DNA of 64,000 nt from an uncultured Tenacibaculum sp. (GCA_947501615.1 CANMWK010000002.1:186001-250000), one strand, 5' to 3'; shown: positions 44,247-54,385, numbered from the stretch's first letter. Numbers and translations are program-made. Notes: generated from the letters alone by a model not told the origin.

Positions 44247-45296
44247 ATGAAATTATCTCAATTTAACTTTGATTTACCTAGTGAATTATTAGCAGAATAT
44301 CCTTCTGAGCACAGAGACGAAGCTCGTTTGATGGTATTAAATCGTAAAGAACAAACAATTGAACATAAGTTGTTTAAGGATTTAATTAATTACTTTGATG
44401 AAGGAGATGTAATGATGTTGAATAATACGAAGGTATTTCCAGCTCGTATGTTCGGAAACAAAGAGAAAACAGGAGCTAGAATTGAAGTTTTCTTGTTAAG
44501 AGAGTTAAATGCAGAGCATAGATTATGGGATGTTTTAGTGGACCCTGCACGTAAAATTCGTATCGGAAACAAATTGTTTTTCGGAGAAGATGAAAGTTTA
44601 GTTGCAGAGGTAATTGATAATACAACTTCTAGAGGTAGAACATTACGTTTTTTATTCGATGGTTCTTATGAAGAGTTTAGAAAGAAACTTATTGAATTAG
44701 GGCAAACACCATTGCCTAAATATATTAAAAGAGATGTTGAGCCAGAAGATGAAGAGCGTTATCAAACTATTTTTGCAAAACATGAAGGTGCAGTAGCAGC
44801 GCCAACTGCTGGGCTTCACTTTTCTAAACACCTTATGAAGCGTTTAGAGATTAAGGGGGTAGATTTTGCTGAAATGACATTGCATGTTGGTTTAGGTACT
44901 TTTAATCCTGTTGAGGTAGAAGATTTATCAAAGCATAAGATGGATTCTGAGAAAATCATCATTCCTCAAGAAGCTTGTGATGTTGTAAACAACGCTATTG
45001 AAAAGAAAAGAAGAGTTTGTGCAGTTGGAACAACAGTGATGAGAACTGTAGAGTCTTCAGTTTCTGCTAGTCATAGATTAAACGCATACGAAGGATGGAC
45101 GAATAAATTTATTTTCCCTCCATACGATTTTAGCATTGCTAATTGTATGGTAACAAATTTCCATACACCTAAATCTACATTATTAATGATGATTTCTGCT
45201 TTTGCAGGTCACGATTTCGTAATGGAAGCTTATCAAGAAGCAATTAAAGAAAAATATAAATTCTACTCGTACGGAGATGCGATGTTAATTATTTAA
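44247..45296 (+). CDS. queA: tRNA preQ1(34) S-adenosylmethionine ribosyltransferase-isomerase
   Basis: 349 residues of typical length. Conserved segments are [84 protein letters not shown] and [20 protein letters not shown]. The enzyme transfers the ribosyl part of SAM to preQ1 in tRNA to give epoxyqueuosine. A repeat element follows the stop. Confidence 0.96.
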   Translation: MKLSQFNFDLPSELLAEYPSEHRDEARLMVLNRKEQTIEHKLFKDLINYFDEGDVMMLNNTKVFPARMFGNKEKTGARIEVFLLRELNAEHRLWDVLVDPARKIRIGNKLFFGEDESLVAEVIDNTTSRGRTLRFLFDGSYEEFRKKLIELGQTPLPKYIKRDVEPEDEERYQTIFAKHEGAVAAPTAGLHFSKHLMKRLEIKGVDFAEMTLHVGLGTFNPVEVEDLSKHKMDSEKIIIPQEACDVVNNAIEKKRRVCAVGTTVMRTVESSVSASHRLNAYEGWTNKFIFPPYDFSIANCMVTNFHTPKSTLLMMISAFAGHDFVMEAYQEAIKEKYKFYSYGDAMLII

Positions 45297-45317
45297 TATT
45301 TTAAAAAGATTATAAAG

Positions 45318-45402
45318 AAGAGGCTGTCTAAAAGTATTTGAAAACGTCATTCTGAAAACAAGTTTAGTTTGACGAAAAATAATCTTTTTAGATAACCTCT
45401 TT
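45318..45402. repeat. REP-like intergenic repeat, short copy
   Basis: Ends AGAGGCTGTCTAAAAG and CTTTTTAGATAACCTCT are inverted repeats. Internal words (GAAAACGTCATTCTGAA and GTTTGACG.AAAATAATC) match the reverse complement of the longer element at 63357-63494, with the middle deleted. It lies between the convergent queA and glutathione peroxidase genes and may act as a terminator. Confidence 0.85.
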
Positions 45403-45408
45403 TGTTTT

Positions 45409-45930
45409 TTATAAACTTGATGTTATTTTAGTACTTGTAGGTTTTGTTGTTGAATAAAAATAATCAATTAGATTTCCTTGCTCATCAACTAAATACTTTT
45501 GAAAATTCCATCGAACTTTAGAACTTTTTTCTCCGTTTAAACTTTTTGATGTTAACCAATTGTATAAAGGATGTTGTTTGCTTCCTTTTACTTTTATTTT
45601 CTCTGTTAAAGGAAAAGTAACGCCAAAATTGATATCACAAAATTCTTGAATTTGTGTTTCATTTCCTGGTTCCTGACTTCCAAATTGGTTACAAGGTAAA
45701 CCAACAACAGTTAGTAGGTCTTTGTAAGTTTCACTTAACTCTTGTAGTTCTTTGTATTGTTTTGTGAATCCGCATTTAGAAGCCACATTAACGAATAGTA
45801 TTTTTTTGCCTTTAAAATCTGAAAGTGAAATTGGCTGATTTCTAATATCATTAATCTGAATGTCATAAATAGATTGTTTTTCTACTTCAGAAGCAGATGA
45901 AAATAATTTAGCCTTGTTTAAGATTTTCAT
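45409..45930 (-). CDS. Glutathione peroxidase family (Cys type)
   Basis: 173 residues. NVASKCGFTKQY carries the peroxidatic Cys53, LPCNQFGSQEPG the conserved Gln region, and VRWNFQKYLVDEQG the Trp141-Asn142 of the active-site tetrad. The selenocysteine is replaced by Cys, as usual in bacteria, and such enzymes mostly use thioredoxin. There is no signal peptide, so it is cytoplasmic. The repeat element begins seven bases past its stop. Confidence 0.93.
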   Translation of the reverse strand: MKILNKAKLFSSASEVEKQSIYDIQINDIRNQPISLSDFKGKKILFVNVASKCGFTKQYKELQELSETYKDLLTVVGLPCNQFGSQEPGNETQIQEFCDINFGVTFPLTEKIKVKGSKQHPLYNWLTSKSLNGEKSSKVRWNFQKYLVDEQGNLIDYFYSTTKPTSTKITSSL

Positions 45931-46082
45931 ATTCAGATGTTTTAAAGTTATCGTTAATACTTTTGGAATATAAATTTAATTGTTTTTTGTGTTATGAATA
46001 TATTTTGAGTAGTTATTTCAACTATTTTGAAATATTCTAAGTATTAGTTTTTCTAAAGATTTTCGCTTTAGAATCAATACTG

Positions 46083-46090
46083 TATTTTTG
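46083..46090 (+). promoter_or_regulatory. Candidate -7 box directly in front of rlmN
   Basis: TATTTTTG matches TAnnTTTG, but no TTG lies at the -33 distance. Transcription from it would start at or within a few bases of the ATG at 46096, which would make a leaderless mRNA; another promoter upstream is possible. Confidence 0.4.
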
Positions 46091-46095
46091 CAGTG

Positions 46096-47136
46096 ATGAA
46101 ATCACAGAAAAAAGACATTAGGGCGCTTACGAAAGAACAACTTAGAGATTTCTTTGTTGAAAATGGGGATAAAGCTTTTAGAGGTAATCAAGTATATGAA
46201 TGGTTGTGGAGCAAAGCAGCACATACTTTCGATGATATGACGAATATTTCTAAAGCAACACGAGAAATGTTAGATGCAAATTTCGTGATTAATCATATCG
46301 AAGTGGATACCATGCAACGTAGTAACGATGGTACCATTAAAAATGCAATTAAACTTCACGATGGTTTAATTGTAGAATCAGTTTTAATTCCAACTGAAAA
46401 AAGGACAACAGCCTGTGTTTCTAGTCAAGTTGGTTGTAGTTTAGATTGTAAATTCTGTGCAACTGCACGTTTAAAACGTATGCGTAATTTAAATGCAGAT
46501 GAAATTTACGATCAGGTAGTGGCCATCGATCAACAAAGTAGATTATACCACAATCATAAATTAACAAATATTGTTTTTATGGGGATGGGAGAGCCGCTTA
46601 TGAATTACAATAACGTGATTAAAGCGATAGATAAAATTACATCTCCTGAAGGTTTAGGAATGTCTGCAAAACGTATTACGTTATCTACTTCTGGTGTGCC
46701 AAAAATGATTAAGAAAATGGCTGATGATGAAGTGAAATTTAATCTAGCAGTTTCGTTGCATTCAGCTATTGATGAAGTTCGTACGTCAATAATGCCATTT
46801 AATTCTACATTTCCTTTGGAAGATTTGAGAGAAGCGTTAGAATATTGGTATGAGAAAACCAATAGGAAAATAACATATGAATATGTGGTTTGGCAAGGAA
46901 TTAATGATAGAAAAGAAGATATTGACGCTTTAGTGAAGTTTTGTAAATACGTACCTGCAAAAGTAAATCTGATTGAATATAATCCAATTGATGATGGTGA
47001 ATTTCAACAGGCTTCTCAAAATGCATTAAACAATTACATTTCTAACTTAGAAATGCACGATATTGTAGTAAATGTTCGAAGATCTAGAGGTAAAGATATT
47101 GATGCTGCGTGCGGACAATTAGCTAATAAATCTTAA
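46096..47136 (+). CDS. rlmN: Dual-specificity 23S rRNA/tRNA adenine-C2 methyltransferase
   Basis: 346 residues from MKSQKKDIRALTKEQLRDFF; a GTG one codon earlier is in frame but the family starts here. It has the radical-SAM cluster motif C-S-L-D-C-K-F-C (Cys114, 118, 121), GMGEPLMNYNNV, the SAM-binding ITLSTSGVP, and the C-terminal mechanistic Cys339 in DAACGQL. It methylates A2503 of 23S rRNA and A37 of some tRNAs. The stop overlaps the next ATG (TAATG). Confidence 0.96.
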   Translation: MKSQKKDIRALTKEQLRDFFVENGDKAFRGNQVYEWLWSKAAHTFDDMTNISKATREMLDANFVINHIEVDTMQRSNDGTIKNAIKLHDGLIVESVLIPTEKRTTACVSSQVGCSLDCKFCATARLKRMRNLNADEIYDQVVAIDQQSRLYHNHKLTNIVFMGMGEPLMNYNNVIKAIDKITSPEGLGMSAKRITLSTSGVPKMIKKMADDEVKFNLAVSLHSAIDEVRTSIMPFNSTFPLEDLREALEYWYEKTNRKITYEYVVWQGINDRKEDIDALVKFCKYVPAKVNLIEYNPIDDGEFQQASQNALNNYISNLEMHDIVVNVRRSRGKDIDAACGQLANKS

Positions 47137-47879
47137 TGAATCTTTCTAAAACGTTATTCGGACAAGCCATTCAATCTATTGGTTGGTTAATCTTTATCAT
47201 CTTTCTTGGTTTATTTTTAGATAGTAAGTTTTTTGCTGAAAACTATTTTGAACACGGACAATGGTTGAATAATATATTAGTCATTTTTGTCTACGTTTAT
47301 TTTTTTAGTAAAGGAACATCAAGAGTTAGAGAACAATTAATTTACGCTCTAATTATAGGAATAATTGGGGAGTATCTTTTTTCCCTAGTTTTAGGAATGT
47401 ATGCTTATAGATTACATAATATTCCTCATTATGTACCTTTTGGTCATGCAGTAATTTTTCTTGGGATCTATCTTTTCTCAAGAAAACCAAAAGTAAAATC
47501 ATACAGAAAACAAATAGAGCTATTCATCTCAATTTGTATAGTGATTTATGCTGTGCTATTTCTAATTTTTAGAAAAGATATTTTCGGATTTATACTTACA
47601 ATTTTAGTTTTCTATTCTTTACGTAAATATCCAAAAGAGCGATTGTTTTACTTAAGCATGTATTTTATCGTTGCTGTAGTAGAGATCGTAGGAACATCAT
47701 TAGACTGTTGGGTTTGGCCAAGTATAGCTTATGGTAAATTTGAGTTTTTACCAAGTGCAAACCCTCCTTCAGGAATATGTTTTTTCTATTATGGATTAGA
47801 TAGAGGAACGCTTTCAATTTATAAAAGAAAGAATAAAGAAGTTTGGAAAAGATTTAAGCGTATCTATAAACCAACTTAA
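47136..47879 (+). CDS. Multi-pass membrane protein of unknown function, coupled to rlmN
   Basis: 247 residues with about seven transmembrane helices. Conserved-looking motifs are HNIPHYVPFGHAVIFLGIY in the middle and SANPPSGICFFYYGLDRG near the C-terminus, where small polar residues at the membrane edge suggest an active or binding site. It is translationally coupled to rlmN by a one-base overlap. The family is not recognised beyond being a conserved bacterial membrane protein. Confidence 0.75.
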   Translation: MNLSKTLFGQAIQSIGWLIFIIFLGLFLDSKFFAENYFEHGQWLNNILVIFVYVYFFSKGTSRVREQLIYALIIGIIGEYLFSLVLGMYAYRLHNIPHYVPFGHAVIFLGIYLFSRKPKVKSYRKQIELFISICIVIYAVLFLIFRKDIFGFILTILVFYSLRKYPKERLFYLSMYFIVAVVEIVGTSLDCWVWPSIAYGKFEFLPSANPPSGICFFYYGLDRGTLSIYKRKNKEVWKRFKRIYKPT

Positions 47880-47992
47880 ATCTATCCGATAGCTACTAAC
47901 TTTTTAGATATACTATTGTTGTGAGTAGAATTTAGGGACTATTAATGTTAGTTGTTTTTTTGTATATTTATAACAATCAAATATTTACATCT

Positions 47993-50329
47993 ATGAAAAT
48001 TAGAAAACTACTATTGCTATTAGGGGTTTTTACCACTGTAGTGGTGATATCTCAAACAAAATCTTTGGACAGTGCTTATACTACTTATTTTAAAAACAAT
48101 AGAGAAATCCCATATGTACATCTTAATAAAACGAGTTATTTAAGAGGCGAAGAAGTTTGGTTTAAAGCTTACGTTTTGAATTTAAATACTAAAAAGTTAC
48201 ACAGACATACTACAAATTTGTATTGTACAATTTATGATGATAAAGGGGTATATAAAGATCATAAGCTTTTATTTGTTAAAAATGGAATAGCAAATGGTAG
48301 TTTTAAGCTAGATTCAACGTTTACGAATAGAAATTACTATGTAGAAGTAGCTACAAATTACATGAAAAACTTTAAAGAAAATGAAACCTATCTTCAAAAA
48401 ATTACAATTGTAAGTAATGAAAAAAATATAAAAGACGTAGTTGTAGAAGACAATTCATATGATTTGCAGGTGTTACCTGAAGGCGGACATCTTTTATCGA
48501 ACTCTTTAAACTCATTAGGTATAATTATTAAAGATAAAAATGGAGATGCACCAAAAAGAGCAACAGGTGAGATTGTAGATGAAGATGGTAATGTAGAAGA
48601 GCGTTTTCTCTTAAATCGTTTCGGATTAGCCAAGGTATTATTAAATGCCAAAAAAGGTAAACAATATAGCGTTAATGTAAGAACAAATTCTGGAGAAATA
48701 GTTACCAAACGTTTACCAGGTAAATCAGTAAAAGGAGTTACACTAGCTTTTGAGGATATTAGCAGTAACATGGCTAAATTTATAGTGAATACAAATGAAG
48801 AAACGTTAGATGATCTGATTGGGAAAAAATACTATATTCTCATTCACAATACAAATTCGTTTATAAAACGTACAATTGAGTTTAAATCAGATTTACTATC
48901 CTATTCGCTGTTTATTAAGAAAAAACTATTTGAAGCAGGAACTAATATTGTGACGTTATTCAATGAAGCTAACAAACCTATAGTCGAAAGAGTTTTTTTT
49001 AATTATGATACATCTTTAGTAGGAAAAGTAGCTATCGATGTAAAAGATACCGATACAGATTCCACTACTGTAAGCTTTAACAAGAAAAACGATACCATTA
49101 GTTATTTTTTAAGTGCTTCTGTATTACCTAATGATACAAAAGCATATCACCCTAGTCAAACAATATATTCTAAGTTTTTTTTACAACCTTATATAAAAGG
49201 AGAAGTTAAAAATAGTGCTTACTTTTTTAAAGATGTAAATAGAAAAAAACTACAAGAATTAGATTTAGTGCTTCTTACTCAAGGATGGTCAAAATATAAA
49301 TGGTTTGATATCTTCAACACTCCTCCTAAAACATATTATGAATTTGAAAAAGGTATTAGTATTAAGGGGACTATAAACATGAAAGATATCAACGAGGGTA
49401 CAGAAGTGTATTTACTAGGCAATTCGAATCGTTTACTGTTATCTAATCCATTAAAAAATAATACTGTAACCTTTAACAACTTATATTTAAAAGATAAGGA
49501 TACAATTAATCTTTCATTTTTAGACAAAAAGAACAAATTGCAGAAGGTTAAAGCATATTTTCAAAACTTTCCTTTGCTGAAAAAGAACAACATTAAAGTA
49601 TCGAATAAAGAGTATGGTCAAATACGAAATAAAAAAAAGGAATCAGAATTAGTTTTGGCAGACAATTTTGTTTCGGATGAGTTTGAATTTTTAAATGAAG
49701 TTGAGGTAAAAGCAGCATTAAAAAATAATCCAAAAGTTTTTGGTAATGCAACAGGATATAAAATTGATGATACCTATCATAAATACGGTAGAATTTTAGA
49801 TTTTATAAGAACAAAAGGATTTCGTGTGTATGAAACTCCAAGGTTTGTAGTGATAAGTAATATCACAGCTATTATGTCAGTTTTGCCATTTAATATGTAT
49901 TTTAATGGAATTCGAATAACTGATGATCCAAGTAGAATGCTAAGTTTGAGAGATTTGAAAAATATAGATGTTGATGAAATTTATATTTCTAATTCTTTCG
50001 GAGGGGAAATCCACATTTATACCACAGCAGCCTTTAATTACGGAACAGATTTACAATTTTTAAAACATGGAATTTCAAATGGATTTAGTCTAGAAAAAGA
50101 GTTTTATCAACCCAAATATGCTTCTACTCAAAGTAAAATATTTAAAAGTTATGGAAGCTTACACTGGAGCTCAAATATTATCTTGCAACCAGATGCTACT
50201 ACAAAGAATGTTAAAATTTCACATTTGAATCAGAACGAAATAAAAGTAATTGTTGAAGGGATAAGTTCAAGAGGAGAACTCATTCATCAAATCAAAACAT
50301 TTAAGAATGTACAGCAACAAATAGAATAA
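47993..50329 (+). CDS. Macroglobulin-like (MG2) envelope protein, paralogue 1
   Basis: 778 residues from MKIRKLLLLLG at 47993; the open frame starts 16 codons earlier but the signal peptide (ending VVISQ) begins here. The N-terminal part (about 30-150) has IPYVHLNKTSYLRGEEVWFKAYV, the MG2/alpha-2-macroglobulin-like pattern common in Bacteroidota surface proteins. LPEGGHLLSNSLNSLGI and FEDISSNMAKFIVNTNEE mark further beta-sandwich domains. The C-terminus (PKYASTQSKIFKSYGSLHWSSNI...VEGISSRGELI) is the family's usual end. It is tandem with a close paralogue. Role unknown; related proteins accompany TonB-plug domains. Confidence 0.78.
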   Translation: MKIRKLLLLLGVFTTVVVISQTKSLDSAYTTYFKNNREIPYVHLNKTSYLRGEEVWFKAYVLNLNTKKLHRHTTNLYCTIYDDKGVYKDHKLLFVKNGIANGSFKLDSTFTNRNYYVEVATNYMKNFKENETYLQKITIVSNEKNIKDVVVEDNSYDLQVLPEGGHLLSNSLNSLGIIIKDKNGDAPKRATGEIVDEDGNVEERFLLNRFGLAKVLLNAKKGKQYSVNVRTNSGEIVTKRLPGKSVKGVTLAFEDISSNMAKFIVNTNEETLDDLIGKKYYILIHNTNSFIKRTIEFKSDLLSYSLFIKKKLFEAGTNIVTLFNEANKPIVERVFFNYDTSLVGKVAIDVKDTDTDSTTVSFNKKNDTISYFLSASVLPNDTKAYHPSQTIYSKFFLQPYIKGEVKNSAYFFKDVNRKKLQELDLVLLTQGWSKYKWFDIFNTPPKTYYEFEKGISIKGTINMKDINEGTEVYLLGNSNRLLLSNPLKNNTVTFNNLYLKDKDTINLSFLDKKNKLQKVKAYFQNFPLLKKNNIKVSNKEYGQIRNKKKESELVLADNFVSDEFEFLNEVEVKAALKNNPKVFGNATGYKIDDTYHKYGRILDFIRTKGFRVYETPRFVVISNITAIMSVLPFNMYFNGIRITDDPSRMLSLRDLKNIDVDEIYISNSFGGEIHIYTTAAFNYGTDLQFLKHGISNGFSLEKEFYQPKYASTQSKIFKSYGSLHWSSNIILQPDATTKNVKISHLNQNEIKVIVEGISSRGELIHQIKTFKNVQQQIE

Positions 50330-50392
50330 TTTTCTGAGTGTTTATAACTTATAATAGCTAGTGTTTATTATTTTTACTAGACCAAATAATTT

Positions 50393-52726
50393 ATGAAAAT
50401 GAGAAAAAAAGTACTGCTACTAATATGGGTATTGAATTTTTTTAATTTAGTAGCTCAAGAGAAAAGCTTATATGATCGTTACACTACATATTTTGAAAAC
50501 CAAAGAGAAGTTCCTTATTTACATTTAAATAAGACAAGCTTTTTTATAGGAGAAGAAATATGGTTTAAAGCGTATGTATTAAATTTAAATACAAAAAAAC
50601 TACACGAGAATACCTCTAATTTATATTGTACAATATACGATGATAAAGGTGTGTATAAAGATCAAAAGTTAATTTATGTAAAAGACGGTGTGGCTAGGGG
50701 AAGTTTTCAAATAGATTCTACATTCACAAAAGAAACCTACTATATAAAAGCTTCAACGAATTTCATGAGAAATTTTGAAGAGGATGAGTCGTTTATTCAA
50801 AAAATAACAATAGTAAATCATAAAAAACAACAAAAAATAAGAGAAGAATCATCTTTTGATTTACAAATCCTTCCTGAAGGAGGACACTTACTAGCCAATT
50901 CATATAATACATTAGGGGTAATACTTAATAGTAAAGATGGTCAAATACCAATTGTTAAAAAGGCAGAATTGATAGATGTTAATACAGAAGAATCGCTTTT
51001 AGAGTTTCAATTTAATAGCTTTGGACAAGCTAAAATAGGAGCAAAAATAGCATCTGGTAAAGTATATGAAGTAAAAGTTACTCTTGAAAATGGGAAAAAA
51101 TTACGTAAAAAGTTGCCTCTTAAATCATTAAAAGGTGTAACACTGTCATTTGAAGATATTAGTAGTAATATGGCTAAATTTACAGTTACTACTAATGAAG
51201 AAACATTAGAAGATTTAATAGGAAGAAAGTATGCAGTACTTATTCATAATACAAATTCTTATTTAAAGCGACATATAGAGTTTAAAGCAAACAGGTTAAG
51301 TTATTCATTGCTGATAAATAAAAAACTATTTAAGCCTGGTACTAATATTGTTACATTGTTTACAGATGAAGATAAGCCGGTAGCCGAACGTGTTTTCTTT
51401 AGTTATAGTCCATCGTTATTCAATAAGTTAGCTGTTGAAACCTCTAAGATTTCCGAAGATTCACTAACCCTAAGTCTGTCAAACAAAGAAAAGAGTGAAG
51501 CTCCTATATATTTGAGCGCTTCTTTTTTACCAAAAGAGACAAAATCATACGCTCCAAAACATACAATTTATACGAACTTCTTCATAAAACCATATATAAA
51601 AGGGGAATTAAAAAATGTAAATGATCTTTTTAAAAATACAAACAGAAAAAAATTAAGAGCTTTAGATATATTATTACTTACACAAGGTTGGTCTAAATAC
51701 AATTGGAACTCTATTTTTTATAATGCTCCAAAAAATCAGTTCAAGTTTGAAAAAGGGATAACTATAAAAGGAACATTAAATGATAATAAAACATTACAAG
51801 AAGTTAAAGAAATACATTTGATTACCAACGGAAATAAATTGTTTATTTCTAAAGAAGTAGCAGGAAATAAAGTAACGTTTAAAAATATTTATGTAAGAGA
51901 TTCTTCTGTGGTTAATTTTTCTTTTTTGGATAAAGAAAATTTCAAAAAGCCAAATTTATACGTACAAGTATCTCCTCATAAAAGAGAAAATAATATTACT
52001 ATTTATGAAGAAGTTAGTAATATATCAAATTTCTTCGATAATGATTTTTCCGATGTAAATTCTCTTATTAATAAAAAAGGAGAGGTCTTAAATGAAGTAG
52101 AAGTCAAAGGGAGATTAAAAATCAAAAATAATCCTGTAATGTTTGGTGGAGATCGAAGAGCTTTTAAAATTGACAATAAGCATTCAAAAAATCAAAGAAT
52201 ATTAGAGTTTATAAGATATAAAAGGTTTCTTGTTCAAGAAGACGAATCTGTAGTAACTATAAATGTAAGAAAAGCAGGGAGAGATTTTTTGCCATCAAGA
52301 GTTTTTATTAACAATGTAGAAATAACATTTAATAGAAACGATATGTTAGCTTTACGCCAAATGAGATTAGATGAAATTGATGAAATATTTACTTCTAATA
52401 CAGGTAGAGGTGAAATCCATATTTTTACAAAACCAGACATACGTAGCATAGAAACTCCTTTTTTTAGCTATAAAATGCCATTTGGATTTAGCGTTGAGAA
52501 AGAGTATTACCAACCAAAATATTTGTCTACAACTAATAAAGTTTTTAGAGATTACGGAGTTGTATATTGGGAACCAGAGATTACTATTGATAAGGATACC
52601 TATCAATTTACAATTCCAAAACTAGGGCAAAATGAGATTACACTTTTTTTAGAAGGAATATCTAAAGATGGTAGACTCATTAGTGTACAAAAAACATTTA
52701 CAGATTTAAAAAAGATAAATAACTAG
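50393..52726 (+). CDS. Macroglobulin-like (MG2) envelope protein, paralogue 2
   Basis: 777 residues, colinear with the preceding gene over its whole length. The signal ends NLVAQ; VPYLHLNKTSFFIGEEIWFKAYVLNLNTKKLH, LPEGGHLLANSYNTLGV and FEDISSNMAKFTVTTNEETLEDLIG are almost shared with paralogue 1, while the C-terminal third has diverged more. The gap is only 63 bases, so the two are probably co-transcribed products of a tandem duplication. The 3' end overlaps a convergent hypothetical gene by four bases. Function unknown. Confidence 0.78.
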   Translation: MKMRKKVLLLIWVLNFFNLVAQEKSLYDRYTTYFENQREVPYLHLNKTSFFIGEEIWFKAYVLNLNTKKLHENTSNLYCTIYDDKGVYKDQKLIYVKDGVARGSFQIDSTFTKETYYIKASTNFMRNFEEDESFIQKITIVNHKKQQKIREESSFDLQILPEGGHLLANSYNTLGVILNSKDGQIPIVKKAELIDVNTEESLLEFQFNSFGQAKIGAKIASGKVYEVKVTLENGKKLRKKLPLKSLKGVTLSFEDISSNMAKFTVTTNEETLEDLIGRKYAVLIHNTNSYLKRHIEFKANRLSYSLLINKKLFKPGTNIVTLFTDEDKPVAERVFFSYSPSLFNKLAVETSKISEDSLTLSLSNKEKSEAPIYLSASFLPKETKSYAPKHTIYTNFFIKPYIKGELKNVNDLFKNTNRKKLRALDILLLTQGWSKYNWNSIFYNAPKNQFKFEKGITIKGTLNDNKTLQEVKEIHLITNGNKLFISKEVAGNKVTFKNIYVRDSSVVNFSFLDKENFKKPNLYVQVSPHKRENNITIYEEVSNISNFFDNDFSDVNSLINKKGEVLNEVEVKGRLKIKNNPVMFGGDRRAFKIDNKHSKNQRILEFIRYKRFLVQEDESVVTINVRKAGRDFLPSRVFINNVEITFNRNDMLALRQMRLDEIDEIFTSNTGRGEIHIFTKPDIRSIETPFFSYKMPFGFSVEKEYYQPKYLSTTNKVFRDYGVVYWEPEITIDKDTYQFTIPKLGQNEITLFLEGISKDGRLISVQKTFTDLKKINN

Positions 52727-53250
52727 TTGTCTTCGAGTCTTTTTAAAACTGCTTTTTGAAAAACACTAATTGGATAGCCAGAAACTTCAGGGACTTGTTT
52801 AGAAACACCTCCAGTTTTTATTTTATGATCAAGCTTAGTAAATAAAATCTCAAAGTCTAGCGTGTTTTTTTTGAAGTGTAATCGGGTGCTTAGAAAATTT
52901 CCTTGTACTTCAAAAAAACTATGTAATGTGTTGTTATGTAAAGAAGCAGGTAGGATAATGCCATTATTTTCATCAATGTTGTACATGCCTTTTTCTTGAT
53001 CTACTATTTTTAAAAGGTAATTTCTAGGAGTTTTATTATAAATAATGATATAATTATATGTAGAATCTTTTTCTGTTGTTGTTAAATGAAATTCCATAGG
53101 GATTTTTTGAGTTCCTCTTTGAGAAGAAATTTCTAAATCGCCTTTGTATTTTCCTAAGAAGTGCTCTGGGAATGTATTGGATTTCTCTTGTGCTCTAGAT
53201 AGTAAAGTAAAAGGGAATAACACTAAAAAGAATATAATTTTTTTCATCAT
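52723..53250 (-). CDS. Hypothetical secreted protein
   Basis: 175 residues. Signal peptide (MMKKIIFFLVLFPFTLLSRAQ) precedes a single small beta-rich domain (HFLGKYKGDLEISSQRGTQKIPMEFHLT, YNIDENNGIILPASL, GNFLSTRLHFKKNTLDFEILFTK) of lipocalin/calycin-like character. I do not recognise a named family. It is divergent from the polyprenyl synthase gene and convergent, with overlap, to the second MG2 paralogue. Confidence 0.7.
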   Translation of the reverse strand: MMKKIIFFLVLFPFTLLSRAQEKSNTFPEHFLGKYKGDLEISSQRGTQKIPMEFHLTTTEKDSTYNYIIIYNKTPRNYLLKIVDQEKGMYNIDENNGIILPASLHNNTLHSFFEVQGNFLSTRLHFKKNTLDFEILFTKLDHKIKTGGVSKQVPEVSGYPISVFQKAVLKRLEDN

Positions 53251-53292
53251 CTAAACTTTGAAATCAAATATAAGCATCTTAATTAATTTCTT

Positions 53293-53300
53293 TATTTTTG
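53293..53300 (+). promoter_or_regulatory. Candidate -7 box of the polyprenyl synthase gene
   Basis: TATTTTTG matches the consensus, but the nearest TTG (53258-53260) is 32 bases upstream, too far. A purine-rich GGGAGG lies just before the ATG, unusual here, but only three bases from it. Confidence 0.4.
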
Positions 53301-53319
53301 AAGTGTATAAGGGAGGATC

Positions 53320-54297
53320 ATGAAACCTGTTGAACAAATAAAAATTCCAATAACTAAAGAAATGGAACTATTCGAATCTAAATTCAAAGATTCAATGCTT
53401 TCTAAAGTTCCATTATTAAATAGAATTACCTATTACATTGTTAGGCGAAAAGGAAAACAAATGCGTCCTATGTTTGTTTTCTTAGTTGCAAAAATGGTGT
53501 CTGATGGTGGTTTTGATGAAAGAACCTACAGAGGAGCTTCTATCGTTGAACTTATTCATACGGCAACTCTAGTTCATGATGATGTTGTTGATGATAGTAA
53601 TATTAGAAGAGGTTTCTTTTCAATCAACGCACTTTGGAAAAATAAAATAGCGGTTTTAGTTGGAGATTTCCTATTATCAAAAGGTTTATTGCTTTCAATT
53701 GATAACGAAGATTTTGATTTATTAAAGCTTATTTCAATTGCTGTAAGAGAAATGAGTGAAGGAGAATTACTGCAAATTGAAAAAGCAAGAAAATTAGATA
53801 TTACAGAAGATGTATATTTTGAAATTATTCGTCAAAAAACAGCAACTTTAATAGCGGCATGTTGTGGGATTGGAGCTGCCTCAGTAGGATGTAGTAATGA
53901 TGTTGTACAGCAAATGCGAAAATTTGGAGAATATATCGGAATAGCTTTTCAAATTAAGGATGATCTTTTTGATTATAGTGATGAGAAAATCGGGAAACCT
54001 ACAGGCATAGATATTAAAGAGCAAAAAATGACTTTGCCTTTAATATATACGCTTAATAACTGTAGTGAAAAAGATCGTAAATGGTTAATAAATTCGGTTA
54101 AGAACCACAATAAGAATAAGAAAAGGGTTAAAGAAGTTATCGCTTTTGTAAAAGCAAATGGAGGTATAGATTATACGATTAATAAAATGCATGATTATAA
54201 AGATAAAGCATTGAAAATTTTAGCGAATTACCCAAATTCTGAATATAAACAATCGTTGCTAATGATGATAGATTATGTCGTTGAAAGAAAAATTTAA
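53320..54297 (+). CDS. Polyprenyl diphosphate synthase
   Basis: 325 residues, all-helical isoprenyl synthase. First Asp-rich motif HDDVVDDSNIRRG (Asp87, 88, 91), GDFLLSKG, RQKTATLIAACC, and second Asp-rich motif QIKDDLFDYS (Asp214, 215, 218). A GKQMRP motif binds IPP. There are no bulky residues directly before the first motif, fitting a long-chain (octaprenyl/heptaprenyl, menaquinone side chain) synthase; chain length cannot be fixed from sequence. Confidence 0.94.
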   Translation: MKPVEQIKIPITKEMELFESKFKDSMLSKVPLLNRITYYIVRRKGKQMRPMFVFLVAKMVSDGGFDERTYRGASIVELIHTATLVHDDVVDDSNIRRGFFSINALWKNKIAVLVGDFLLSKGLLLSIDNEDFDLLKLISIAVREMSEGELLQIEKARKLDITEDVYFEIIRQKTATLIAACCGIGAASVGCSNDVVQQMRKFGEYIGIAFQIKDDLFDYSDEKIGKPTGIDIKEQKMTLPLIYTLNNCSEKDRKWLINSVKNHNKNKKRVKEVIAFVKANGGIDYTINKMHDYKDKALKILANYPNSEYKQSLLMMIDYVVERKI

Positions 54298-54385
54298 AAA
54301 TACCATTAGTCTATTGAAAAAGGTAATTTAACTTAGATCTTGTTACTAAAATGTTAATATCCAGTGAAGTTTAATAGAACTTTTT

